From the NCBI GenBank assembly GCA_028571685.1, contig CM053156.1, positions 85,439,049 through 85,503,048 of the forward strand: a stretch of 64,000 nucleotides of DNA. Direction: 5' to 3'. The DNA is from Heterohyrax brucei. Its lineage: Eukaryota > Chordata > Mammalia > Hyracoidea > Procaviidae. Under the pieces are notes generated by a model. It ran no database searches. It was not told where the DNA came from and worked only from the letters and a program-made list of their open reading frames with translations. Numbering within the stretch: the stretch's first letter is position 1; each line of letters starts with the position of its first letter. The position numbers and the translations under genes were made by a program. This document shows, piece after piece, positions 10,553-21,699 of this stretch.

Positions 10553-11136
10553 TGTCTTAGGCTGGGTTTTCTAGGGAAGCAAAACCAGTAACACATGTAG
10601 GTACAAGGAAAGATTTATAATATATATAGATAGATAGATATAGATATAGGAAACAGCTCATGCAATCACAGAAGCTAAATGTCCCAAGTTCTGGCACAAG
10701 CCTCACGTGGCCACAGAAGCTGAGGAACACAAAGTCAGCAGGTCAAAGACCAGAGTTCTAGATCACCAGTTGTGTAGGTCAGTGGATCCCAAGCTGGTGG
10801 CGAGACGCAGCGGCAGAGGCTGGCAAACCCAGGATCGGCAGGTCAGGGAGCAGGAGCAGCAGAGGCTGGCGAACCCAGGATCAGCAGGTTAGGGAGCAGG
10901 ACTCTCAAGTGCAGACTGTAAGGACTGATGAATCCAACAGCTGCTAGCTCAAGTCCAGGAACCAGACACCGCAAGAAGAGAGCAGGAGCTCCTGGCTACG
11001 TGAGCAGACCACCAGTAATAGTGGAAGGTCGAGAGATGAGAGCCGAGGGGCGGGGAGCCACCACAAACCCTGCCCTGCCACTTAATACATCAGCCAAATG
11101 CGGAGTAGCCAAGTTGACATAATCCTGACCACCACA
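10553..11136 (-). mobile_element. 3' LTR of an ERV-L provirus
   Basis: A 584-bp LTR running from TGTGGTGGTC (minus strand, 11136) to GCCTAAGACA (10553), with the TG...CA ends of retroviral LTRs. A purine-rich tract lies just inside it (minus strand, about 11137-11150), as expected for the plus-strand primer. It contains a TATA/GATA microsatellite near 10619-10645 and a 46-bp tandem duplication near 10806-10905. The outer end is flanked by GTCTC (10548-10552). Confidence 0.85.
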
Positions 11137-13272
11137 GTCCACCCCTTGTCAACTTGGCATCTGCACACATCTCACCTTATGATCCACAGTCTCTGAAGGA
11201 ATACAGTTACAAAGTCATACTTATGTCTAACATGATATAACTAACACATGTACAACTGAAAATGCATTAGCCCATTTACATCTTATGTTTCATAAGTAAA
11301 CAAAATATCCCACACACACATACAAAGCAGGAATACTGATAACAATTATAGTCCTCGTTTCTGCAAGTGGTCACATGGCCGTAATTGATATTTAGAACTA
11401 CCTTCTTCTACAACCCATTCTGTATTCCCTTTGCCCTCAGTAAGCACCTCAGCTGGTCGTGGTTCCTTGCCTGGTGAAGTGACCCAAATCTTCATTCCTG
11501 AAGGGTCTGGGCTATTATCACTCATTTTGGAGTTGGGTTGCTGTAGTTTTCCATTGACCTTAATCACAGGACATGGTAGTACTAGGAGGCGTCCTAAGGG
11601 ATCTCCTGCATTCCAAATATACTCTTCTTTACCTCCGTTACGTAATGTCAATCCAATTTCATCTTCTTTGTCTGTTGATCCAGAGGCGCAAGGAGCCCCA
11701 AATGGTCTGGTGGCAATTTTAGCTTCCAGTTCAGTGGAATCATTGATGTGTCTCCAGGTGGCAGCATTCTTCCCTTCAGAACCAAGACATTTAACCCTGC
11801 AGAGCATAAGGTCATGGGGACAGGAAGCAAAAATCTTGCAAGTGGGTCACTAGGGGTAACAGTGAGTAGTGCCACTCCCATTTCCACCCCTTTATTCCTG
11901 GACCCAAGAATCCTGGTGATAGGAGAAACAGCACCGTATATTGGACGCTGGTTTAGAGCATACACAGCTTCCTGGAGAACACTTCCCCAACCCTGCAAGG
12001 TATTGCCACCTAGCTGGCAGCGCAATTGTGTCTTCAGGAGGCCATTTCATCGTTCCATCAAGCCAGCTGCTTCAGGGTGATGGGGAACATGGTAAGACCA
12101 GTGAATTTCATGAGCATGGGCCCACTGCCACACTTAATTTGCTGTGAAGTGAGTCCCTTGATGAGAGGCAATGCTGTACGGGATTCCATGATGGTGGATG
12201 AGGCATTCTGTAAGTCCATGGATGGTAGTTTTGGCAGAAGCATGTCATGCTGGGTAGGCAAATCCATATCCAGAGTAAGTATCTGTTCTAGTAAGGACAA
12301 AACATTTTCCTTTCCGTGATGAAAGTGGTCCAGCGTAATCCACTTGCCACCAGGTTGCGGGCTGATCACCTTGAGGAACAGTGCCATATCGAGCACTCAG
12401 TGTTGGTCTCTGCTGCTGGCAGATTGGGCAGTGGCTGTAGCTGGAGAAAGAGGATGATTGGTTCCCACAGAACATGTCATCCTATCCACTCGATTGTTAA
12501 ACTCATCCTCTGCTGAGGTTACTCTTTGATGACCATTCACATGAGACACAAATATCTTCACTTCTTTGGCCCATTCAGAGAGGTCTATCCACATACCTCT
12601 CCCCCATAAATCCTTGTCTCCAATCTTCCAGTCATGTTCCTTCCAAGTCCCTGACCAACTGGCCAAGCCATTGGCCACAGCCCATGAATTGGTATACAGC
12701 TGCACATCTGGCCACCTCTCCTTCCAAGCAAAGTGAACAACCATATGCACTGCTCGAAGTTCTGCCCATTTGGAGGATGTGCTTTCACCACTGTCCTTGA
12801 GGGAGGTCCCAGAAAGGAGCTGTGGTGCTGCTGCTGTCCACTTTCAAGTGGTGCCAACATATCATGCAGAACTGTCTGTAAACCAAGCACGAGTTTTCTC
12901 TGCCTCAGTTAGCTGGTCATAAGGAACTTCCCATGAGGCCATAGATGCAAACTGGGAGATGGAAGGTAATATTACAGGAGTGGAGACCATGGGCATTTGG
13001 GCCACTTCCTCATGCAACTTACTTGTGCCTTCAGGTCCTGCATGGGCCCAATCTCATATATACCACTTCCATTTAATGATGGAGTGCTGCTGCACTTGTC
13101 CAACTTTATGACTCTGTGGGTCAGACAATACCCAGTTCATGATAGGCAGCTCAGGACACATGGTGACTTGGTGTCCCATGGTTAAGCGTTCAGTCTCTAC
13201 TAAGGCCCAGTAACAAGCCAAAAGTTGTTTTTCAAAAGAGTAATTATCTGCAGAGGATGGCAGAGCTTTGAT
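11137..13272 (-). pseudogene. Decayed ERV-L pol: RNase H, integrase and dUTPase-like region
   Basis: Reading right to left on the minus strand gives the order RNase H, integrase, then dUTPase-like, the layout known for ERV-L. RNase H-like sequence with a YTNSWAVANGLA block and a SHVNGHQR block is near 12540-12760. The integrase zinc finger keeps a CPIC pair (about 12415) and the core starts with a WWQVDYAGPL block (about 12340). C-terminal integrase sequence spans about 11900-12050. A PPGD...IPLNWKL segment and a following DEIGLTLRNGG segment at about 11640-11760 look dUTPase-like. Several frameshifts and stops, one near 11.66 kb, make it non-functional. Gag, most of reverse transcriptase and env are absent. 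It stops abruptly at about 13272 against an unrelated LTR. Confidence 0.85.
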
Positions 13273-13716
13273 TCCTCCATTTTGTGGTTTTCCTATGCTG
13301 TATGTTAAAGGATTAGGGTGGGGCTGTAAATCCCTTCATAGGATTATCTTCCTGCTCCACTGTAAAGGGAGTTTCCCTGGAGTATGGCTTGCCCCACCCT
13401 TAATCTTTTAATCCTACAAGAGATAAAAGGACAGAGAAGCAGGCAGAGAATTGGGAACCTCACACCATCAAGAAAGCAGCACTGGGAGAAGAGCGCATCC
13501 TGCAGACCTGAGGTTCCTGTGCCAAGATGCTCCCTGGACAGAGACTGATATAATACTGGACTTTCCTCCAGAGCTGACAAAGGGGAAAGCCTTCCCCTGG
13601 AGTGGACACCCTGAATATGGACTTGTAGCCTACCAGACTGTGTAAGAATAAACCTTCCTTTGTTAAAGCCATCTACTCTGTGGTATTTCTGTTAGAGCAG
13701 CCCTAGCTGACTAAAA
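13272..13716 (+). mobile_element. 5'-truncated MaLR/ERV3-like LTR (family X)
   Basis: Same family as the LTRs at 14863, 28426, 38564, 48951 and 49606. It lacks the first 80-90 bases, joining the ERV-L pol directly. Intact parts include the 'agataaaagg' region, AATAAA (near 13648) and the 3' end CTGACTAAAACA, followed by GTCTC (13717-13721), which also flanks the far side of the ERV-L LTR. Confidence 0.85.
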
Positions 13717-14324
13717 CAGTCTCTAAATTCAGGTTGGATATACTCGAGACCATATTTTGCCTGTTGTGGTCTTGTTCTAATTTTTCAGCTTCAGCTTGAA
13801 CTTGCACATGGGAAATTGGTGGTCTGTTTCACAGTCAGCAACAGGTCTCATTCTGACTAATTGTATGGAGTTTCTACATCATCTTTTTCTGCAGTTGTAG
13901 TCAGCTTGATTCCTGTGTAATCCATCTGGTGAAGTCTGCATGTGTAGTTCCCATTTATGTTGTGAGAAACAATATTTGCAATGAGAAAGTCACTGACCTT
14001 TGAAAATTCTATTTTGCGATCTTCTGTGTCATGTCTGTCACCAAGGCTGTATTTTGAAGCTACTGTTCCTTCTTTGTTTTTGGTTTTTGAATTCCAAACA
14101 TGAGTAATTATCAGTACATCTTGATTACATGGTTGATCAATTTCAGACTACAGAAGTTGGTAAAAAACAAAAACAAACAAATAACAACAACAACAAAACC
14201 CTTCTGTGTCTTCGTCTGTGACCTTAGTGCTTTGTGAGTACATTTTGAGTAGTAGTCATGTTAATTGGTCTTCCTGGTAAGTGTAAATGCCTATTATCCC
14301 ATCCCTTATAGTACTGCGTTGTTG

Positions 14325-15986
14325 TCATTGTTAGGTGCCATCAAGTCGGGTCCAACTCATAGTGACCCTGTGCATAAAAGAGTGAAACTCTGCCTGGTCT
14401 CGCACCATGTCCACAATCATTTTTATGCTTATGCCCACTGTTGCGGCCACTGCGTCAATCCGTCTCATCAAGGGTCTTCCTCTTTTTCACTGACCCTTCA
14501 CTCTACCAAGCATAATGTCCTTCTCCAGGGACTGACCATTCCTGACCACATGTCCAAAGTATGAAAGATGCAGTCTTGCTGTTTTTGCTTACAAGGAACA
14601 CTCTGATTGTAATTTTTCGAGAACAGATCTGTTTGTTCTTCTGGTGGTCCGTGGTGCATTCAGCATTCTTCTCCAACACCACAATTCAAAGGCATCAATT
14701 CTTCTTTTGTCTTCTTTGTTTATTGTCCAGCTTTCTCATGCATATGATTTGATTGAAAATATTGTATCTTGGGTCAGGCACATTTTAGTCTTCAAGGGGA
14801 CATTTTACTTTTCAATACTCTAAAGAGATCTTTTGCAGCAGATTTTCCCAATGCAATGCATCTGTTTTAGTCAGCTAGTGCTGCTCTAATAGAAATATGG
14901 CTTTAATAAAGGAAGGTTTATTCTTACACAGTCCAGTAGGCTACAAGCCCAAATTCAGGATGTCTCGTGCAGGGGAAGGCTTTCCCCCTTGTTGCCTCTG
15001 GAGGAAAGTCTGGTATTGTCCGGGGAGCGTCTTGGCGCAGGAACCTCAGGTCTGAAGGGTGCGCTCTTCTCCCAGTGCTGCCTGCTTGATGGTGTGAAGT
15101 TCCCAATTCTCTGCCCGCTTCCCTTTCCTTTTATCTCTTGCAGTATGAAAGGATTACGAGTAGTGCAAGCCACACTCCAGGGAAACTTCCTTTACAGTAG
15201 AGCAGGGAGGTGATCTTCTGGAGGGATGTACAGTCCCGCCCTAATTCTTGAACATACAGCACAGCAAAATCACAAAGTGGAGGAGAATCATACAAAACAG
15301 GGAATCATGGCCCAGCCACATGGCTACACCTATTTTTGGGGGGACACGATTTGATCCATGACAGCATCTTTTGAGTTTTTTGACTGCTGCTTCTATAGGC
15401 ATTGACTGTGGAGCCAAGTAAAATGAAATCCTTGACAGCCTCAAACCTTTCTCCATTTATGATGACGTTGCTTACTGGTCTAGTGTGAGCATTTTTGTTT
15501 TCTTGATATTGAGGTGCAATCCATACTGAAGTCTGTGGTCTTTGATCTTCATCAGTAAGTGTTTCAAGTCTTTACTTCCAGCAAGTAAGGTGGTTGTCCA
15601 TGTAACACTAGTTGTTAATGAGTTGTCCTCCAATCCTGATGCCTCATTCTTCTTCATACAATCCAGCTTCTTGGATTATTTGCTCAGCATACAGATTGAA
15701 AGGGTATGGTGAAAGGATACAAGCCTGAAACACACCTTGCCTGACTTAAAGCCATGCAATGTCCCCTTGTTCTGTTCACATAGCTGCCCCTTGATCTACA
15801 TGCAGAGTCCTTAAGAGCACAACTAAGTGTTCTGGAATTCTCATTTTCAGCAGTGTGAGCCAAAATTTGTTATGATCCACATAGTTGAATGTCTTTGCAC
15901 AGTCAATGAAACACAGGAAAACATCTTTCTGGTATTCTTTGCTTTCAACTGAGATCCATCTGACATTAGCAGTGATATCCCTGGTT
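14325..15986 (-). mobile_element. RTE LINE copy B, inserted in copy A
   Basis: Its 3' end starts at about 14325 ('gttgttgtcattgttagg'). Minus-strand coding similarity includes an RT block (FLCFIDCAKTFNYVDHNKF, near 15870-15930) and the C-terminal domain. At about 15986 the sequence jumps from RT-region sequence to sequence that continues copy A, so B is 5'-truncated and nested. Short ACTG matches flank the joins. The active-site region near 15.6 kb is decayed. It is itself split by the LTR at 14863-15363. Confidence 0.75.
14863..15363 (-). mobile_element. Solo LTR (family X), full length
   Basis: A 501-bp LTR in reverse orientation with 5-bp target duplications GCATC (14858-14862 and 15364-15368), inside RTE copy B. 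Minus-strand ends are TGTCATGGATC and CTGACTAAAACA; AATAAA is near 14906-14912 in reverse. The 5-bp duplication fits ERV3/MaLR-type integration. Confidence 0.92.
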
Positions 15987-16508
15987 CCACTGTACTTCAG
16001 GATATATCCTGAAATGCTCTTTTTGACAGTGAATATGATGTCATTGCTCGTCAGTTTGTCATTCTCAGCATAGTAGACCACAGGATGGCCTGTCCATTTC
16101 AGCTCACCAATGCCTAGGATATAGATGTTTATTGCGTTTCATTTTTGACAACTTCCAGTTTTCCGAGTTTCATGCTTCGTACATTCCATATTCTCATTAT
16201 TAATGGATGTTTGTAGTTGTATCTTCTCGTTTTGGGTTGTACCATTATCAGTAAATGAAGATCCTGAAAACTTGACCCCATTCACGTCACCTCATTCACA
16301 TTTTGTCACCTGGCAGACAGCCAGGTCCTTTTCCTAATCCTTCTTAGCTTAGAAGCTCCACTGCACGCTGTTCACCATGCTGACCATGATGCCATTAGAA
16401 ATATTGGTTCCATAGCTTCTGCACCACAGCAACATATAAGCCACTGCAATACAACAAACTGATGGACTCGTGGGCGGACTATCCTAGAATGTTATAAATA
16501 AAAGGTCT

Positions 16509-17450
16509 TCCAATAAGGGTGTCCTATCTCTCAACTTGAATAAAACAAAGTTGTGTAAATGATACAGTTTTATTTATTTTATTATTTTGAAGTACACTTG
16601 TTGACATTACAGGCGAAAAAGAACTTTGGGTAAATGGCCACTCCCACATCTTCCAAATGGGGCCCAAAATAATCACTTATCATAGCCCTATATATATATT
16701 TCACCACTGACAGTCATAGCCTCTCCCCACTTTCTTGGAAAAAATACGAACTGGTGATACTGCCCAACCAAAATCCATGCCAAATGGTAATTTGGGGGGA
16801 TTAAGTGGATATTTTTGAATCTCCATTGGATTCTTGTTGCTCCAAATGTGACAGTTTTGTTTGTTGACAAAGCCATTAATCCAAAAATGGGCCTCATTGC
16901 TGAGGATGATTTTTCAGACAAAAGCAGGGTCAACTTCCAACTGCTGCAGAGCCCAGTCAGCAAACCTACGGTGCAATCTATAATTGTTGGACTTCAGTTT
17001 TTGAGTTAAAAAATTTTGTAAGGGTTAAGTTTCGAGTCTGGATGCAAAATCTGCCAAACTGTGGTCAACGAAAGGCCCAGTTCTGTGTGTGGTGAGAAAC
17101 TGATTGGGATGGATTCCCGTGTACACTCTGATGATTGGGGTGGATTCTTGTGTACACTCTGATGGAGGGTGGCAATGTTTTCGTTGGAACATTCAGGTGG
17201 TTGACACACAGGCATTGTCTGATCAGCAACAGACTCAGTTATCTCAGAGTATTTGACTAAACGTCACACTGTTCTCTCGGTGGCATGACTACGTGCATCT
17301 TACATTTTCCATAATGCATGGAGTGTTTGGCAAACAGCACACCCATTTTGATAATACATTTAATGATTTCTATGAGCTGTGGAATTGTGTCACTTTTCAT
17401 GGCTATTTGTCAAGACTAATAAAAAAAATGTGGTATATGGCCACTCTACT
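16509..17450 (-). mobile_element. Mariner-like DNA transposon remnant
   Basis: Minus-strand translation in alternating frames resembles mariner-family transposases. About 17006-17215 gives an ENIATLHQSV and LSLTTVWQILH stretch like the N-terminal helix-turn-helix; about 16690-16935 gives a catalytic-domain stretch with NEAHFWINGFVNKQN (about 16858-16912), WGEAMTVSGE and YHLAW blocks. The acidic residue expected where SNEAHF now stands (usually SDEAHF) is changed, and stops and frameshifts abound. Terminal inverted repeats are not clear; GTCTT-containing ends near 16505 and 17415 are weak candidates. Bounded right by an AfroSINE. Confidence 0.72.
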
Positions 17451-17630
17451 AAAAAAAAAAAAAAAAACCAAACCCACTGCCGTCAAGTTGTGTCCAACTC
17501 ACAGGGACGGACTCTAGAGGTCAGAGTGGAACTGCCCAATAGAGTTTCCAGGCAGTGCCTGGTGGATTTGAACTGCCGACCTTTGGGTGAACAGATGTAG
17601 CACTTAACCCACTATACCACCAAGGTTTCC
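17451..17630 (-). mobile_element. AfroSINE with a long A-run tail
   Basis: Begins with a run of 17 A, then the reversed block 'aaacccactgccgtcaagtt', 'ggtggatttgaactgccgac', ending 'accaccaaggtttcc'. Confidence 0.92.
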
Positions 17631-17739
17631 GTTGCCACTATAGCTTTACAAATATTGCCCCCATGAGCAAAAATAAGACATCCTTACGGGAAGACCCTTT
17701 ACAAGCTGCTAAATGCAATATTCATGGCAACCACTGATA

Positions 17740-17952
17740 AAGTGTCTAAAAAATACACACAAAGGAGCAGGGAATCAAACTGACCCACGACAATAAATCA
17801 AGAAAACACCAGCCCAACTGCCACCCAGCCTCCCTCACTAGCATCACAGAGGCGGGATTTACAACACAGGGGAACAGCGTACAACACCGGGAATCATGGC
17901 CCTGCCTAATTACCGAACACATTTTGGGTGCGACATAATTCAATCCACAACA
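17740..17952 (-). mobile_element. LTR fragment related to family Y
   Basis: Reverse-strand start 'tgttgtggattgaattatg' and 'ggccatgattcccgg' match the 5' part of the LTR at 38178-39436; the 3' half is missing. Confidence 0.6.
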
Positions 17953-18019
17953 CCAAGAGTAACGTGATCACTACTTTGTGGTTCAAGGCCTAGGCTGTGG
18001 TCACACAACACATGATACA

Positions 18020-18165
18020 GTGTGTGCACTCACTGTCACACGCAAACACACATCCATACACACAGACTCACACCCGCTCAGACTCACGTATTCCTACACA
18101 CTCTCGGTCACTCACACATACCCCTACATCTTCCCACATTCACACAAACACACTCTTAAGGGCTC
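18020..18165 (+). repeat. Degenerate CA-rich simple repeat
   Basis: Many CACA and CTCACA units interrupted by other bases; low complexity, no gene. Confidence 0.7.
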
Positions 18166-18305
18166 ATGCACGCAGCCTCCGTCCATTCCAACAATCCAGA
18201 GCGTCCAGGACGGCTTGTCACTCTCCTGAGAGCGGGCTGTGCAGCACCCCAGGCAGGCAGGAGGCAGCCACTTCCGCTGGGCTCAGGCTCCTTTTGGGTC
18301 CATTT

Positions 18306-18532
18306 GGCCCCGCCCACCTCCGCGGGCACCACCCGCCACCTCCACGGCCCCGCCCACCTCCGTGGGCACCACCCGCCATCTCCACGGCCCCGCCCACCTC
18401 CGTGGGCACCACCCGCCATCTCCACGGCCCCGCCCACCTCCGTGGGCACCACCCATCATCTCCACGGCCCCGCCCACCTCCGTGGGCACCACCCGCCGTC
18501 TCCATGGCCTTGCCCACCTCCGTGGGCGTGTG
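18306..18532. repeat. 40-bp GC-rich minisatellite, about 5.6 copies
   Basis: Units start with GGCCCCGCCCACCTCCGTGG at 18306, 18346, 18386, 18426, 18466 and 18506 and differ by few bases. Each of the first five contains GGCCCCGCCC, a GC box of Sp1/KLF type, and CpGs. The open frames on both strands here arise from the repeat, not from a gene. Confidence 0.95.
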
Positions 18533-19138
18533 CGTCGTTAGACATCCGCTAGTGGAAGACCCACCAAGAGGGGTAATACTCTGGCTCAGTTCAGTGGCTC
18601 GACAGCGTCACCTAGGGTCCAGGTACTTTCTGAACTTGTATTCTGGTGCCCTCGACGGTTGGCGATGTCGTGAATCATGGTCACAGACAGCTGCCAGCAA
18701 CCCAAGTAGACACGACAGCACCCAGTAAAGGAGACGAGGGCCGTCTCTTTTTATGGGTTTCTTCTGAGGAGGGAATGAAACCTTTACCAGAATCCCCTCC
18801 AGTTCCAGAGGACTTCACCCCAAGTCTCATCTGCTGCTGCTGGGCCGTGTGCCCAGGTTGTGCTACCAGACAGGCTGGTGGAGTGTCAGTGTTCTTACCA
18901 CTGTCTCGGCACTGTCTCCCTTTGTGTCTTTCTCTCCATCAACGTGGGCGTCTCTGCTATCTCTGCAACTCTCCATGCATGTCTCTGTGTCTCTTTCCAC
19001 CCCACCTCATCCACCCACTCTTCCGCATCACCCCCAGGGGAATAGATGGCCTGGTGCCCCAAAGAGGCTGGAGGATGTATGTTAGAGCTCCCTATGGAGC
19101 TTCCAAGTCCATGGACCTTTCAGGTTTGTATTAATAAG
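18533..19138. other. No recognisable feature
   Basis: Open frames exist on the plus strand but no domain, exon structure or repeat is recognised. Confidence 0.4.
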
Positions 19139-21592
19139 GACAAATTCTGAAGTCTCATTGAAAGGACCAGGGTCCAGTGGTGGCCCAAGAACACTGGTTA
19201 GACGGGTCCCAGCACAGCAGATACATAGACCTATGGAACATAACTGTGAGTCTAAACATTAAATCATCCACCTATGAGTAGCTGATATTGACAAAGGACC
19301 AAAGTCCATAAATTGGGGGAAAGACAGTCTCTTTAACAAATGGTGTTGGGGTAACTGGATATCCAGCTGAAAAAAAAATAATGAAAGAAAAAGAAAAAAA
19401 TATCCACACCTCACACCACACAAAAACTAACTTGAATGGATCTAAGACCTAAATATAAAAATCTAAAACAATAAAGATCATGGAAGAAAGAACAGTGACA
19501 AAACTAGGAGCCCTAATAGATGACATAAACACAATAGAAAACATTACTAAGAATGTACAAACTCCAGATGAACAAACAGATAACTGGAGATACCTAACAA
19601 TCAAACTCTTATGCTCATCCAAAGGCTTTACCAAAAGAGTGAAAGACAGCCTACAGTCTGGGAAAGAATTTTTGGATAAAACAAGTCCAATCAGTATCTA
19701 ATCTCTAAAATCTGTAAGATATCGCAAAACCTTAACAACAAAAAGACAAATAAATGAATTAAAAAATGAGCAAAGGATATAAACAGGCACTTCACCAAAG
19801 ACATTCAGGTGCCCAGCAGACACATGAGGAAATGTAATCATCAGCCGTTAGAGAAATGCAAATCAAGACTACACTGAGCTACCGTCTCACCCCAAGAAGG
19901 CTGGTGTTAATGCAAAAAAACACAAAATAATAAAAGTTAGAGAGGCTGTGGAGATAGACCAGAACACTTATACACTGCTGCTGGGGATGTAAAATGGTAT
20001 AACCACTTGGGAAATCGATTTGGCACTTTCTTAAAAAGTTAGAAATAGAAGTACCATAGAATCCAGCAGTCCCACTCATTGGACTGTATTCTGGAGAAAT
20101 GAGAACTGCACGGAAGGAGAAACACTCATGCCAGTGTTCTTCACAGCATTGCCCACAGTAACACCATTTGTTAATCAACCTAAGTGGCCATCAACAGCTG
20201 AACGCATAAACAAACTGTGGTATTTTCACACGATGGAATACTACACAGCAATAAGGAACAATAATAAACTAATGAAACATCTCATAAGATGGATGAATCC
20301 GGATGATGAATGAATGAAGTTTGTCAGTTGCAAGAGAACAAGTACTGTATGGGACCACTATTATAAGAACACAAGACAGAGTTTAAACACAGAAGAAAAC
20401 CTTCTTTGGTGGTAATGAGGGTGGCAGAGAACAGGAGGAGAATTGACTAGATAATAGACAAGAAGGGTCTTAGGGGAAGGGAAGGACAGCACACAGCACA
20501 GGGAAGTCAGCACCGCTGGAGTGAACCAAAAGCTGAGAAGTTAATTGCAAACAACCAAACACTTTGAGGAGCACTGTCGCAGGGGTCTGGGAACCATGGT
20601 TTCACTGGACATCTAGGTCAACTAGCATGACAAAGTTTATTAAGAAAATGTTCTTCATCCCACTTTGGTGAATGGCTTCTGAGGTCTGAAAAGACAGCGA
20701 GCTCTGAGTGAGCATGTGGTGTGGGTACACTTTACCATTTTATACATTTATAGGAGGTTGCCCTATGGGTTTACTTCTAGATGGGAGCGGAGAAGGTGGA
20801 GAGGAGGAGACAGGTGCTTGTTGGGAAGATACTACAAGTAAAGAGTGAAAAGGAGGAACATGCTCTCTCAGGGTCAGGAGAGCAGAAGGAGTTGTAGAGA
20901 AGCGGCTGTGCAAAATTGACTTGGATTGTATACTTCCACTTAATCATAATTAAAAAAAATTAAACAATAGTCAGCTAACGTCTAAGATGCATCAGTTGGT
21001 CCCAACCTGCCTGGAGCAAAGGAGGATGAAGAACACCAAAACCAGAAAAGGGGCCACGTAAACAAGACACTCCATCCATCTGAGAGCAGAAGAACTAGAT
21101 GGTGCCCAGCTACCACCAGTGACTTCCCTGACAGGGAACACAACAGACAGCCCCTGACACAAGAAAAATGCGGTGCAGAACTTAAGTTCCAGTAAAAAGA
21201 CCAGATCTAATGGTCTAAGACTGGAGAGAATCCAGAAGACACAGCCGCCCGACTCTGCGTTAAACCTGGAGTTAAAATCATTTCCCAAACCAATTCTTCA
21301 GACAGGGAATAAACTGGATTATCTAAAATATAAAATGATACCTATGACGAGTGTGCTTCAAGTAGATACCTGAGACTAATGGCAACTCCTGCCCGGAAGT
21401 GAGGTGGGAAGCTAGGAAGGGATAGGAGCTGGTGGAATGGACATGGGAGATCCAGGGTGGAGAGGAGGGACAGGCAGCCACGTGACAGGGAGAGCAGCTA
21501 GGGTCACATAGCGATACACGTGTAAATTTTTGTGGGAGAAACTAACTTGGGCTGTAAATTATCACCTGAAGCACAAGTGAAAAAAAATCACT
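19139..21592 (+). mobile_element. L1 LINE 3' end (ORF2 tail and 3' UTR)
   Basis: Matches the distal L1 ORF2 ('gacaaaggacca', 'acaaatggtgttgggg', 'aagagtgaaagacagcctac', 'aatgcaaatcaagactaca', 'ggaatactacacagcaataa'), then a 3' UTR shared with the copy at 24940-26331, ending near an A-run at 21580-21590. ORF2 is broken. A segment at about 20715-20970 has no counterpart in the other copy and has its own A-rich end. L1 supplies reverse transcriptase that also mobilises SINEs. Confidence 0.85.
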
Positions 21593-21699
21593 TGTCGGAG
21601 CCACCCAACCCCAAGTCCCCCGAGTGCTTGAGCCTAGAGCTCAGTGCCCAGTCCGCCTATGTCCCCCGCTTCCTTTTCTGATTCTCAGCCCTGTGGATG

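Larger units (their letters stand above)
8536..16485 (-). mobile_element. Long RTE (BovB-like) LINE, copy A, interrupted by later insertions
   Basis: Pieces at 8536-10552, 13722-14322 and about 15987-16485 line up as one minus-strand RTE element. The reverse transcriptase active site reads HYADDT (codons near 9302-9319). A KISKGVHQGCILSPYLSNLY motif lies near 9410-9480, the C-terminal SWTMNKEDRRID and WIRTLNIPLTAKRTN blocks near 8800-8960. The 13.7-14.2 kb part corresponds to more upstream, endonuclease-side sequence. Frameshifts and stops show it is inactive. It was later split by the ERV-L block (10553-13716) and a second RTE copy (about 14325-15986). RTE elements copy themselves by target-primed reverse transcription. 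Confidence 0.8.

Noticed and set aside
11137-13272. Functional retroviral pol or host-domesticated gene
   Set aside because: Multiple frameshifts and stops, missing reverse transcriptase and gag, and insertion inside a dead LINE all point to an old non-functional copy.
18306-18532. CRISPR-like array
   Set aside because: Units are contiguous without unique spacers and the genome is mammalian; it is a minisatellite.
17997-18728. 243-codon plus-strand open frame, the longest in the window
   Set aside because: It crosses a CA-rich stretch and the 40-bp GC minisatellite. The repetitive proline/histidine peptide comes from the repeat (similar frames appear on both strands), and no domain or exon structure supports it.
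18646-19134. 162-codon plus-strand open frame
   Set aside because: No known motif and overlapped by other plus-strand frames; nothing supports coding.
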